38,912 nucleotides of DNA from Merdiplasma sp905207905 (GTDB lineage: Bacteria > Bacillota > Clostridia > Lachnospirales > Lachnospiraceae), in NCBI GenBank assembly GCA_902475025.1, contig CABRXX010000021.1:1-38912 (forward strand), in the 5' to 3' direction. Of the stretch, positions 14,933 to 23,269 are shown in pieces (position 1 is the first letter of the stretch; every line of letters begins with the position of its first letter). The notes under the pieces are model-generated. The model had not been told where the DNA came from and made no database searches. It saw nothing but the letters and a program-made list of their open reading frames with translations. A program made the position numbers and the translations under genes.

Positions 14933-17923
14933 ATGAGTTTTATCTGGAAACATAAGAAAACAAGAATATGGTTCATTGTAACCGCCCTTCTTCTGGTTCT
15001 GGAGATTGTGGCCACTACAGTTTTGCTGAAGGTGCCCATTGTCACCAATTCCTTAAGCCTTGTGTTTGGAGGGGAACGGGTCAAGGTGACTGAAAATTTC
15101 AGAGATGAGCTGTATCACAGAGAATATACTACAAAGGATGAAGTGTTAAAGGCGGCAGAAGACTTTGTGGTGGAGGTGGAGAAGGAAGGCATCACTCTGT
15201 TAAAGAATACGAATGATGTGCTCCCCCTGGCGGAGGAAAAACCTCAAGTTAGTGTATTTGGAAAGAACTCCGTGAATCTGGTATACTCCGGTTCCGGCTC
15301 TGCCAGCAGCTCTGTTTCCGGGGCAAAGACTCTGTATGAGAGTCTGGAAGCTGCCGGTATTGGGTACAATGAGACGCTGAAGGATTTTTATGAGGATAAC
15401 TCCAAGTCCGGCAGCGGCAGACCGGAGAATCCAGCCATGACTTCCGGGCAGCGTCTTTCCGGCTACGCTACCGGAGAAACGCCTCTTAGCGCTTACACAG
15501 AGGATGTGACCGCCAGCTACAGCGATTACAGCGACGCAGCCATTGTGGTGCTCTCCCGAATCGGCGGGGAGGGATTTGACCTTCCAAGAACTATGGCGGA
15601 GAGCTTCAGCAGTACCAAGGCAACAGAAGGCGCAGAGAGCGCAGACAGCCATTATCTGGAGCTGGACGCCAATGAAAAAGCGCTTCTTGAGCATGTAAAG
15701 GAAAACTTTGAGCAGGTTATTGTGGTGCTGAACACAGGAACCACCATGGAGATGAAGGAGTTAAATGAAGACGAAGGCATCGATTCCATTTTGTGGATGG
15801 GATTTCCGGGAACTACAGGAGTCATGGCGCTAGGCCAGATCCTGACAGGAAAGGATGCATCTGGGGAGCAGATCAGCCCCTCCGGCCATACGGTAGATAC
15901 CTGGGCCGCAGACTTTACCAAGGATCCCAGCTGGTTTAACATGGGGAATTATGGAAGCGAGTTTGGCAATCGTTACCTTTATAATGGCGAGAACACAGAT
16001 TTTGCTTTTGTGAATTATGAGGAGGGCATCTATGTAGGCTACCGCTACTATGAGACCAGGGGCTTTGAGGAGGTCAGATCAGACGCAGCCTCCACCTGGT
16101 ATGAGGACAATGTGGTGTATCCCTTCGGATACGGCTTATCCTACACGAATTTTGAGTGGGACGTTTCCTTTAAAGAGAAGGACGGAAGCGAATTTTCGGC
16201 GGAAGATACTCTGGAAGTGACGGTCAAGGTGAAGAACACCGGAGACTATGCCGGAAAAGATGTGGTTCAGCTGTATTACAGCGCTCCCTATGATTATGAG
16301 GGGCCTGCCATTGAGAAGGCTCATGTGGTTTTGGGAGACTTTGCCAAGACCGGACTGCTGGCTCCCGGCGAGGAAGAAACGGTGACACTTTCTATTGATG
16401 CAAAGGATATGAAGTCCTATGATTATGCGGACGCCAATGAGAACGGATTCGCCGGCTATGAGCTGGAGGCTGGGGATTATCAGCTGATCGTTGCCGGAAA
16501 CGCCCATGAGAACCGGGCAAGCGCTGCATATACCTTGAAGGAAGACGTGCAGATGAGCACAGTGGCCAATGCTCGGGGAGAAGAGGTGGAGGTGGTCAAC
16601 CGCTTTGATGATGTGAGCGCCGGGATCTACGGCACCAACACCTATGCCTCCTACATGAGCAGAAAAGACTTTGCAGGTACGATTCCCACAGACTATCTCA
16701 CGGACGAGGAGAGAACGCTCACCGATGAACTGATGGAGACCTTAAAGACAACCACCAAGAGAAAATACAAGGAGCCGGATGATGGAAAGCCCTGGGAGGT
16801 GACCGGGGAAGCACCCTCCACAGAGACGGTGAACAACGGTCTGGCCTTAAAGGATCTGCTCTATGATGAGAACGGGGACTATACAGGAACCGTTTCCTAC
16901 GACGATCCCCGCTGGGAAAGCCTGCTTCAGGAGATCAGCCTGGATGAGATGAAGTATCTGGTGGGCTTTGGAGCATTCCGGACCGCTCCGGTGGAAGGAA
17001 TTGACGGAGTGGTAGCCAAGCCTCTGACGACAGATGGAGACGGCCCCAGTGGTTTCACCAGCTTTATTTCAGAATCTGTGATTTATGGAACCTGTTCCTA
17101 TCAGGCAGAATGTGTGATGGGTGCCACCTGGAACACGGATCTGGCAAAACGTATGGGTGAGCTAATTGGCGAGGAAGGACTGGTGGGAAATGAAAAGGGC
17201 GATGGGCTGCCATACTCTGGCTGGTATGCGCCAGCTGCCAATATCCACCGATCTCCCTTTGCAGGAAGAAACTGGGAATATTACAGCGAGGATGGACTGC
17301 TTTCCGGTAAATTCGCGGCAAAGACCATCGAAGGAGCAAGAAGTAAAGGTGTTTACTGTTACATGAAGCACTTTGCAGTCAATGATCAGGAAACTGACCG
17401 GGAATACAACGGAATTCTGGTGTGGGCCAATGAGCAGGCCATGCGGGAGCTTTATCTGCTGCCCTTTGAGATCGCGGTCAAAGAAGGCGGCGCTAACGGG
17501 ATGATGTCCTCTTTCAATCGGCTTGGTATTACCTGGGCAGGCGGAAGCTATCCTCTGCTCACAGAGGTTCTTCGGAAAGAATGGGGATTCCAGGGAATGG
17601 TGATCACAGATTATTCGCTGAATACCTATACCCATGTGGACGAGATGATCCGGGCAGGAGGAGATCTGTTCCTGACCCAGGATGTGAAAACCTTTTCCCG
17701 GGATGATGACGCCACCCAGATCACTGCTCTGAGAAATGCTACCAAAAATATTCTGTACACAGTAGTCAACAGCAATGCTATGAGCATTACTTCTGACGGC
17801 TACTTACGGCCGCTGTGGCAGGATGTGATGTTTGCTATTGACGGGGCGATCATCGTACTGCTGATCCTCTGGGGAGTCCTTGCTGTTCGTTCTGCAAAGA
17901 AAGAAGCAAGAACTTCTAAATAA
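14933..17923 (+). CDS. Membrane-anchored GH3-family glycosidase, circularly permuted
   Basis: This 996-residue paralogue has the same permuted order as the enzyme at 11004: sandwich (about 50-320), Fn3-like (about 405-520), TIM barrel (about 650-945). An N-terminal signal anchor (about 11-31) and a C-terminal transmembrane helix (about 966-985) with a short basic tail place the catalytic part outside the cell, held at both ends. Catalytic features are intact: Glu213 in GGEGFD is the likely acid/base, Asp893 in MVITDYS the nucleophile, with GDGPSGF, AGRNWEYYSED and MKHFAVNDQ forming the sugar-binding site. The start ATG 14933 follows AGGAAGGTG, 18 bases after the CBM-like gene. Confidence 0.92.
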   Translation: MSFIWKHKKTRIWFIVTALLLVLEIVATTVLLKVPIVTNSLSLVFGGERVKVTENFRDELYHREYTTKDEVLKAAEDFVVEVEKEGITLLKNTNDVLPLAEEKPQVSVFGKNSVNLVYSGSGSASSSVSGAKTLYESLEAAGIGYNETLKDFYEDNSKSGSGRPENPAMTSGQRLSGYATGETPLSAYTEDVTASYSDYSDAAIVVLSRIGGEGFDLPRTMAESFSSTKATEGAESADSHYLELDANEKALLEHVKENFEQVIVVLNTGTTMEMKELNEDEGIDSILWMGFPGTTGVMALGQILTGKDASGEQISPSGHTVDTWAADFTKDPSWFNMGNYGSEFGNRYLYNGENTDFAFVNYEEGIYVGYRYYETRGFEEVRSDAASTWYEDNVVYPFGYGLSYTNFEWDVSFKEKDGSEFSAEDTLEVTVKVKNTGDYAGKDVVQLYYSAPYDYEGPAIEKAHVVLGDFAKTGLLAPGEEETVTLSIDAKDMKSYDYADANENGFAGYELEAGDYQLIVAGNAHENRASAAYTLKEDVQMSTVANARGEEVEVVNRFDDVSAGIYGTNTYASYMSRKDFAGTIPTDYLTDEERTLTDELMETLKTTTKRKYKEPDDGKPWEVTGEAPSTETVNNGLALKDLLYDENGDYTGTVSYDDPRWESLLQEISLDEMKYLVGFGAFRTAPVEGIDGVVAKPLTTDGDGPSGFTSFISESVIYGTCSYQAECVMGATWNTDLAKRMGELIGEEGLVGNEKGDGLPYSGWYAPAANIHRSPFAGRNWEYYSEDGLLSGKFAAKTIEGARSKGVYCYMKHFAVNDQETDREYNGILVWANEQAMRELYLLPFEIAVKEGGANGMMSSFNRLGITWAGGSYPLLTEVLRKEWGFQGMVITDYSLNTYTHVDEMIRAGGDLFLTQDVKTFSRDDDATQITALRNATKNILYTVVNSNAMSITSDGYLRPLWQDVMFAIDGAIIVLLILWGVLAVRSAKKEARTSK

Positions 17924-17950
17924 CTTTAGAAGAAAAACGGAGGCAGCAGA

Positions 17951-20383
17951 ATGAAATATAAAGAGTTGATTGATCAAATGACTCTGGAAGAAAAGGCAGC
18001 ATTCCTTGGGGGAAAAGGGGAATGGATGACCTGGGACTTTAAACGTCTTGGCATTCCGGAGATGATCATGGCGGATGGCCCCAGCGGGGTCAGACGCCAG
18101 TCAGGGGCAGGAGACCATCTGGGATTAAATCCTTCCCTGCCAGCTACCTGTGTTCCCTCTGCCGCCACGATGGCGTGCAGCTGGGATACCGCTTTGGCAG
18201 AAAGGGTGGGTACTCTCTTGGGAGAGGAGGCTATGACAGAGAATGTCCAGGTTCTTCTTGGCCCGGGAATGAATACGAAGAGGAGCCCTCTTTGCGGCCG
18301 CAATTTTGAGTATTATTCTGAGGATCCCTATTTGGCAGGAAAAATGGCTGCAGGATGCATCCGGGGGATTCAAAGTCAGGGTGTGTGGGCTTGTGCCAAA
18401 CATTTTGCGGTGAACAGCCAGGAGGAGCGGCGCATGGCAGTGAATGCAGTGTTGGATGAGCGGACACTACGGGAACTGTATCTGACTCAGTTTGAGATTG
18501 CGGTGAAGCAGGGCGGCGTGAAAGCAGTGATGACCAGCTACAATCAGGTGAATGGAACGTATGCCAATGAAAATCCTCATCTATTAAGAGAAATTCTCAG
18601 GGAGGATTGGGGATTTGACGGCATGGTGGTCACCGACTGGGGTGGCTCAAACGACCATGTGGCAGGAGTCAAAGCGGGCTCAGATCTGGAGATGCCAAAT
18701 CCAGGACTGGACAGCGCCAGGATTTTATTGAAAGCTATAGAAGAGAAGCGCCTGACTGTGGAAGAGGTGGATGAACGGGTAGACACGTTGCTGGATGCAG
18801 TGATGACCACCACAAGGGCAGCCAAAGGGCATAGGGAGACTTATGATACCCAGGAACACCATCAGATAGCCAGAGAGGCAGCAGCTCAGTGCGGAGTGCT
18901 CCTGAAAAATGAAGATGGCATTCTTCCTCTGAAAAAAGGAATAAGGGTTGCCGTGATAGGAGACTTCGCATTTCAGCCCAGATACCAGGGGGCAGGTTCT
19001 TCTCTGGTAAACTGCACAAAGCTGGAGACCATTGAGGAAGAGATCAAAAAGGAACGGGATATCCAGGTAATTGGGATGTGCCGAGGATATCAACGCCAGG
19101 GAGAAGCAGATGAGGCTCTTTTGCAGGAGGCAGTGGAGCTGGCAAAGCAGGCGGAAGTGGTGCTGTATTTCTTCGGACTGGATGAGATGAGCGAAGTAGA
19201 AGGACAGGATCGGACCCATCTTCGCATCCATCAGAATATGGTGGAGGTGCTTTGCGCCATGGCAAAGGCGAATCCCAACATTGTTGGAATCTTAAGTGCT
19301 GGGTCTGCCATTGAGATGAACTGGGATGTTCATGTAAAAGGACTGCTCCAGGGATATCTGATGGGCCAGGCGGGAGCGGGAGCCATGCTGGATCTGCTCA
19401 CCGGAAGGGTGAATCCTTCCGGGAAACTGGCGGAAACCTATCCGGAAAAGCTGGAGGACACTCCAGCTTACCGATACTGTCCTGCAAAGGAGCGGAATAC
19501 AGAGCACAGAGAAGGCCTGTTTATCGGCTACCGTTACTATGAGACCGCCGATGTACCGGTGCGTTACCCCTTTGGCTACGGGCTGTCCTATACCACCTTT
19601 TCCTATGAGAATCTGAAAGTGACTGCGGAAGGTGTATCCTTCCGAATCAAAAACACAGGGACAGCGGACGGCGCTGAGACAGCTCAGCTTTACGTGTCTC
19701 TTCCTGAGACTGGTGTGATACGTCCTAAAAAGGAGCTGAAAGGCTTTGCAAAGGTATTTTTAAAGGCTGGCGAGAGTAAAACGGTTACCATTCCGTTTGA
19801 TGAGATGACCTTCCGGTACTGGAATGCGAAAAAGAACGGCTGGGCTGTGGAGGGGGGCACCTATGAGATACAGATCGGTGCCAGCCTGGAAGATATCCGG
19901 CTGAGAGAAAGCTTACAGGTGAAGGGTTCAGGGGAGGAAAGCCCCTATGAGAGAGAAACACTTCCCGCCTATTTTTCCGGAAAGATTACCAATGTATCGG
20001 ATCGGGAATTTGAAGCTCTTCTGGGACACCGTATTCCAGACGGCTCCTGGAAACACATTCTTACAGCGAATGATACAATTTGTCAGTTGAAAAATGCAAA
20101 ATTATGGTTTGCAAGAATGGTTTATCGGGTGATCGAAGGAAAAAGAAAAAAAGCGGAAGCAGCAGGAAAACCGGATCTGAACATTTTATTTATCTACAAT
20201 ATGCCTTTCCGTGCCATTGCCAAAATGACAGAGGGCATGGTGAGCATGGAGATGGTAGAGGGCATGGTGGAGGCTGTAAACGGTCACTTCTTCCGGGGCT
20301 TGGGAAAGGTGATACGGGGATATTTCCGGAACGGAAAAGAAAATAAAGCATTTCAGAAGAAGATTAAGGGGGAAGAAGCATGA
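17951..20383 (+). CDS. Cytoplasmic GH3-family beta-glycosidase, canonical order
   Basis: The 810-residue product has no signal peptide. The TIM barrel (about 1-290) comes first, followed by the alpha/beta sandwich (about 310-500), an Fn3-like domain (about 560-650) and a ~150-residue C-terminal helical extension of unknown role. The active site is classical: MADGPSGVR, CGRNFEYYSEDP, AKHFAVNSQEE, Asp229 in MVVTDWGGS (nucleophile) and Glu417 in EVEGQDR (acid/base). It probably finishes hydrolysis of short beta-linked saccharides inside the cell, although no sugar transporter gene is present nearby. The start ATG 17951 follows CGGAGG, 27 bases after the previous gene; the stop overlaps the next start by four bases. 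Confidence 0.93.
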   Translation: MKYKELIDQMTLEEKAAFLGGKGEWMTWDFKRLGIPEMIMADGPSGVRRQSGAGDHLGLNPSLPATCVPSAATMACSWDTALAERVGTLLGEEAMTENVQVLLGPGMNTKRSPLCGRNFEYYSEDPYLAGKMAAGCIRGIQSQGVWACAKHFAVNSQEERRMAVNAVLDERTLRELYLTQFEIAVKQGGVKAVMTSYNQVNGTYANENPHLLREILREDWGFDGMVVTDWGGSNDHVAGVKAGSDLEMPNPGLDSARILLKAIEEKRLTVEEVDERVDTLLDAVMTTTRAAKGHRETYDTQEHHQIAREAAAQCGVLLKNEDGILPLKKGIRVAVIGDFAFQPRYQGAGSSLVNCTKLETIEEEIKKERDIQVIGMCRGYQRQGEADEALLQEAVELAKQAEVVLYFFGLDEMSEVEGQDRTHLRIHQNMVEVLCAMAKANPNIVGILSAGSAIEMNWDVHVKGLLQGYLMGQAGAGAMLDLLTGRVNPSGKLAETYPEKLEDTPAYRYCPAKERNTEHREGLFIGYRYYETADVPVRYPFGYGLSYTTFSYENLKVTAEGVSFRIKNTGTADGAETAQLYVSLPETGVIRPKKELKGFAKVFLKAGESKTVTIPFDEMTFRYWNAKKNGWAVEGGTYEIQIGASLEDIRLRESLQVKGSGEESPYERETLPAYFSGKITNVSDREFEALLGHRIPDGSWKHILTANDTICQLKNAKLWFARMVYRVIEGKRKKAEAAGKPDLNILFIYNMPFRAIAKMTEGMVSMEMVEGMVEAVNGHFFRGLGKVIRGYFRNGKENKAFQKKIKGEEA

Positions 20384-20943
20384 GCGTCTGGGTAAAATTT
20401 GCCCAAAAGCATCCAGAAGCAGCAAAATGGATCCGGGAAGGCGGACTTTTTGTGATCGTCAGTAATCTGATCACCGTGTTTAAGTACCTGCTTCTTCAAT
20501 TTCTTCCGGCTGCCTTTCAGGGACTGCCCATGGTAGATTTCGGCTGGCCGGGTATTCCGGTGACGTTGTTTGGAGAGACTTTTAAATGGAACATTCTGGG
20601 ATACGATGTGGCCCACGGGGGGCTTCCTTATTTCTGTGCCTATATGGTGGCCATGACGGTGGGAGAGTGCATTAACTTTCCTCTTCAGAGGAATTTGGTG
20701 TTCCGCAGCAAAGGGAAACTGGGGTATCAGATTGCCTGGTACTGCGTTGCCTTTTCCATTATTACCTGCATTGTAAATTCCATCAACTGCGTTTGGGTGG
20801 CAGTAGCTGGAAACTTTGTTCCGGATTTTATTTACAATATTGGAACTACGGTGCTCAACGGAGGGGTTTCTATGGTGATCTTTTTCTTTGTGAATAAGAT
20901 TATTTTTCCGGCGGAAAAGTCCCAGAATGTGGCAGTAGAGTAA
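20380..20943 (+). CDS. GtrA-like membrane protein
   Basis: The 187-residue product has about four transmembrane helices (22-42, 80-100, 115-140, 152-175) and the segment NFPLQRNLVF after the second helix, resembling the conserved Asn-Phe...Phe motif of GtrA-like proteins. Members of that family are thought to help move undecaprenyl- or dolichol-linked sugars across membranes, or to act with glycosyltransferases. The ATGA overlap with the GH3 stop codon indicates translational coupling. No glycosyltransferase gene is nearby, so the role in this locus is open. Confidence 0.7.
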   Translation: MSVWVKFAQKHPEAAKWIREGGLFVIVSNLITVFKYLLLQFLPAAFQGLPMVDFGWPGIPVTLFGETFKWNILGYDVAHGGLPYFCAYMVAMTVGECINFPLQRNLVFRSKGKLGYQIAWYCVAFSIITCIVNSINCVWVAVAGNFVPDFIYNIGTTVLNGGVSMVIFFFVNKIIFPAEKSQNVAVE

Positions 20944-20976
20944 TCCATTGCCTTGACAAGGCATCATCATCCCTGG

Positions 20977-21017
20977 CTATCAGCCTGAAATAGTATAGAT
21001 ATAAATTTGGCTGATAG
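20977..21017 (+). repeat. Stem-loop downstream of the GH3 operon
   Basis: CTATCAGCC (20977-20985) pairs perfectly with GGCTGATAG (21009-21017) around a 23-base AT-rich loop. No T-run follows. It is the first of three hairpins in the 399-base gap between the GtrA-like gene and mraZ; that gap also holds the mraZ promoter, its boxes and a short leader ORF. Confidence 0.5.
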
Positions 21018-21034
21018 ATAAAGGGTGAAAGATG

Positions 21035-21084
21035 GAGCTGACGTTTTCGTGATTAGAAAATCGTGAAGCGGCAGCTCTTTTTTT
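21035..21084 (+). terminator. Intrinsic terminator of the GH3 operon
   Basis: GAGCTG (21035-21040) pairs with CAGCTC (21072-21077), enclosing a second stem (TTTTC / GAAAA), and seven T follow. It closes the GH3-GtrA transcription unit. Confidence 0.75.
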
Positions 21085-21119
21085 ATGTCATAGGAAATTG
21101 CGTCCTATGACATAAAAAA
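21078..21119. repeat. Perfect 17-bp inverted repeat
   Basis: TTTTTTATGTCATAGGA pairs without mismatch with TCCTATGACATAAAAAA around AATTGCG. It begins in the T-run of the previous terminator, so it could act as a terminator in either direction or be a copy of a dispersed intergenic repeat. Confidence 0.65.
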
Positions 21120-21212
21120 GCCCAGCGGGCAGATATGCGCAACTACGCGCGCGGAACAAAGATGTGCTGCCTGGAAAACTTTTGAAAAATTCTTAAAAAA
21201 TCCAATTTCCCC

Positions 21213-21241
21213 TTGTTTTTTTTGTTCGATTAAGCTAAAAT
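21213..21241 (+). promoter_or_regulatory. Sigma-A promoter of the dcw cluster
   Basis: TTGTTT (21213-21218) and TAAAAT (21236-21241) are 17 bases apart, about 100 bases before mraZ. The MraZ-type boxes start ten bases downstream. Confidence 0.65.
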
Positions 21242-21250
21242 AAATGCGTG

Positions 21251-21287
21251 AGTGGTAGAAAGTGGTGAGTTGTGGGTCGAAAGGGAG
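21251..21287 (+). promoter_or_regulatory. MraZ operator: four 10-bp-spaced boxes
   Basis: TGGT (21253), TGGT (21263), TGGG (21273) and a GGGA at 21283 recur with exact 10-base period. This fits the TGGGN-N5 boxes bound by the ring-shaped MraZ regulator. The boxes lie just downstream of the -10, as for repression of the cluster by its first product. Confidence 0.65.
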
Positions 21288-21297
21288 GAAAAGTGTC

Positions 21298-21339
21298 ATG
21301 AGGATACAGTTCCTGGCTCATAACTTCGAAAGAAGGTAG
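21298..21339 (+). CDS. Possible 13-residue leader peptide before mraZ
   Basis: ATG 21298 follows GGGAGG at 21283-21288 and opens a 13-codon frame (MRIQFLAHNFERR) ending at TAG 21337. Its last codons contain the AGAAGG that serves mraZ, and the mraZ ATG is three bases on, so translation of the two could be coupled. This could also be chance. Confidence 0.3.
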   Translation: MRIQFLAHNFERR

Positions 21340-21342
21340 TCA

Positions 21343-21777
21343 ATGATGTTCATGGGTGAATACAACCATACAGTGGACACCAAGGGCAGGCTGATTATCC
21401 CTTCCAAATTTCGTGAGCTGTTAGGCGAAGAGTTTATTGTTACGAAGGGGTTGGATGGCTGTCTCTTTGTTTTTCCACAGAACGAGTGGCTGGCCTTTGA
21501 GGAAAAGCTGCGCGCTCTGCCGCTGACACAGAAAGGCGCAAGACAATTTACCCGTTTCTTTGTGGCAGGTGCTACACCATGCGAGCTGGACAAGCAGGGG
21601 AGAATTCTCTTACCGTCAACGCTGAGAGAATTTGCTGGTCTGGACAAGGATGTGGTCTTGGCTGGGATGCTGAACCGGATTGAGATCTGGAGCAAAGCAA
21701 AATGGATGGAAAACAATGCCTATGACGATATGGATGATATCGCGGAGCAGATGACAGATCTAGGCTTGAGCATATAG
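21343..21777 (+). CDS. mraZ: Transcriptional regulator MraZ
   Basis: MraZ is an AbrB-like double-domain DNA-binding protein that controls the division and wall cluster. The 144-residue product shows the two SpoVT/AbrB-type repeats (GEYNHTVDTKGRLIIPSKF and ATPCELDKQGRILLPSTLR). ATG 21343 and ATG 21346 are both usable; homologues usually begin MFMGEY, favouring 21346. The upstream boxes are a fitting autoregulatory target. Confidence 0.95.
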   Translation: MMFMGEYNHTVDTKGRLIIPSKFRELLGEEFIVTKGLDGCLFVFPQNEWLAFEEKLRALPLTQKGARQFTRFFVAGATPCELDKQGRILLPSTLREFAGLDKDVVLAGMLNRIEIWSKAKWMENNAYDDMDDIAEQMTDLGLSI

Positions 21778-21792
21778 GCTGGGGAGGTTTGT

Positions 21793-22734
21793 ATGGAATT
21801 TAAGCATAGATCCGTTCTTCTGGAAGAGTGCATTGAGAATTTGCAGATACGGCCCGATGGCATCTATGTGGATGGCACACTGGGCGGCGGCGGGCATTCT
21901 TATGAGATCTGTCGGCGACTTTCCGAAAAGGGAAGGCTGATTGGGATTGATCAGGATGCGGCGGCGATTGAAGCGGCTTCGAAGCGTCTTTTGGAATTCG
22001 CAGGCAAAACCACCATTGTCCGCAGTAATTACTGTCAGATGAGGGAGCAGCTTGCAAAACTTGGAATTACATCAGTAGATGGAGTCATTTTGGACCTGGG
22101 GGTTTCCTCCTATCAACTGGATGCGGCTGACCGTGGGTTTACTTACAGAGAGGACACGCCGCTGGACATGCGAATGGATCAGCGTCAGGCTCTCACTGCC
22201 AGGGATGTTGTGAATGAGTATAGTGAGATGGAGCTTTACCGCATCATCAGAGACTATGGGGAAGACAAGTTCGCAAAAAACATTGCCAAGCACATTGTAA
22301 ACGCCCGAAAAGAAAAGATAATTGAAACGACTGGGGAGTTAATTCATATTATAAAAGCGGCCATTCCCGCAAAAGTACGTGCGGTGGGAGGACACCCGGC
22401 CAAAAGGACATTTCAGGCCATTCGGATTGAAGTGAATCATGAATTAGATGTTTTGAGGGATTCACTGGATGATATGATTGATCTGCTAAACGATGGCGGA
22501 AGAATCTGCATCATCACTTTTCATTCCTTAGAAGACCGAATAGTGAAGACAATATACAGAAAGAATGAAAATCCATGTACCTGTCCCCCGGAATTTCCGG
22601 TATGCGTATGTGGAAAAAAGCCCAAGGGGGTTGTGATTACCAGAAAACCCATCCTTCCTTCAGGGGCCGAGTTAGAAGAAAATTCAAGATCAAAAAGTGC
22701 AAAGCTGCGGGTATTTGAGCGCAGAATGCAGTAA
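21793..22734 (+). CDS. rsmH: 16S rRNA (cytosine-1402-N4)-methyltransferase RsmH
   Basis: RsmH methylates C1402 in the ribosomal P site using S-adenosylmethionine. The 313-residue product has the SAM loop DGTLGGGGHSYEI, LDLGVSSYQLD, the conserved RMD (LDMRMDQ) and FHSLEDRIVK near the C terminus. It follows mraZ by 15 bases, as in almost all Firmicutes, and starts at ATG 21793 behind GGGGAGG. Confidence 0.96.
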   Translation: MEFKHRSVLLEECIENLQIRPDGIYVDGTLGGGGHSYEICRRLSEKGRLIGIDQDAAAIEAASKRLLEFAGKTTIVRSNYCQMREQLAKLGITSVDGVILDLGVSSYQLDAADRGFTYREDTPLDMRMDQRQALTARDVVNEYSEMELYRIIRDYGEDKFAKNIAKHIVNARKEKIIETTGELIHIIKAAIPAKVRAVGGHPAKRTFQAIRIEVNHELDVLRDSLDDMIDLLNDGGRICIITFHSLEDRIVKTIYRKNENPCTCPPEFPVCVCGKKPKGVVITRKPILPSGAELEENSRSKSAKLRVFERRMQ

Positions 22735-22753
22735 AAGGCAAAGGCGGTAAACT

Positions 22754-23260
22754 ATGGCAAAAAGAGCAGGAAGAACAACGGCGGCAACCAGCCGGCCGGT
22801 TCGTACAAACAGTCAATCTCATATAAATACGTATGTAGACGGGAATACTGTCCGCAAGATACAGCCTATACGGCAGCCAGAAACATCGGTGCGCCATTCT
22901 GCCAGCAGAAGTACCCGGAAGAATCGGGAGAGAGCTTTGCAGATGAACTTAAGCTATGTGATTTTTCTTACCGCAGCGGCAGTGGTGACGGTGATGGTGT
23001 GCATCAATTATTTGAAATTGCAGGCTCAGAATACGACCTACCAGAAAAAGGTGACTGCTATGTCCACCCAGTTAAGCGAGCTGAAGCTGGAGAACGACAA
23101 CGAGTACAATCGGATTGTCTCTTCCGTGGATCTTCAGCACGTAAAGAATGTGGCTATGAATGAGCTGGGTATGACCTATGCATCTGAAGACCAGATCGTT
23201 ACCTACGACGGCAAAGAGAGCGACTATGTAAAACAGTATCAGGAAATACCCACAGAATAG
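22754..23260 (+). CDS. ftsL: FtsL-like cell division protein
   Basis: The 168-residue product has a basic cytoplasmic region (1-65), one transmembrane helix (about 66-86, YVIFLTAAAVVTVMVC) and an extracellular coiled coil (about 88-125), the bitopic layout of FtsL/DivIC. FtsL bridges FtsQ and the FtsW-PBP pair in the divisome. The sequence is poorly conserved in this family, so the call rests on topology and on the standard position between rsmH and pbpB. The N-terminal basic part is longer than in Bacillus. Confidence 0.82.
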   Translation: MAKRAGRTTAATSRPVRTNSQSHINTYVDGNTVRKIQPIRQPETSVRHSASRSTRKNRERALQMNLSYVIFLTAAAVVTVMVCINYLKLQAQNTTYQKKVTAMSTQLSELKLENDNEYNRIVSSVDLQHVKNVAMNELGMTYASEDQIVTYDGKESDYVKQYQEIPTE

Positions 23261-23269
23261 GTGATTTTT

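Noticed and set aside
20953..20981. TTGACA as a -35 box downstream of the GtrA-like gene
   Set aside because: The position 17 bases on reads GCTATC, a poor -10, and no gene follows before the terminator.
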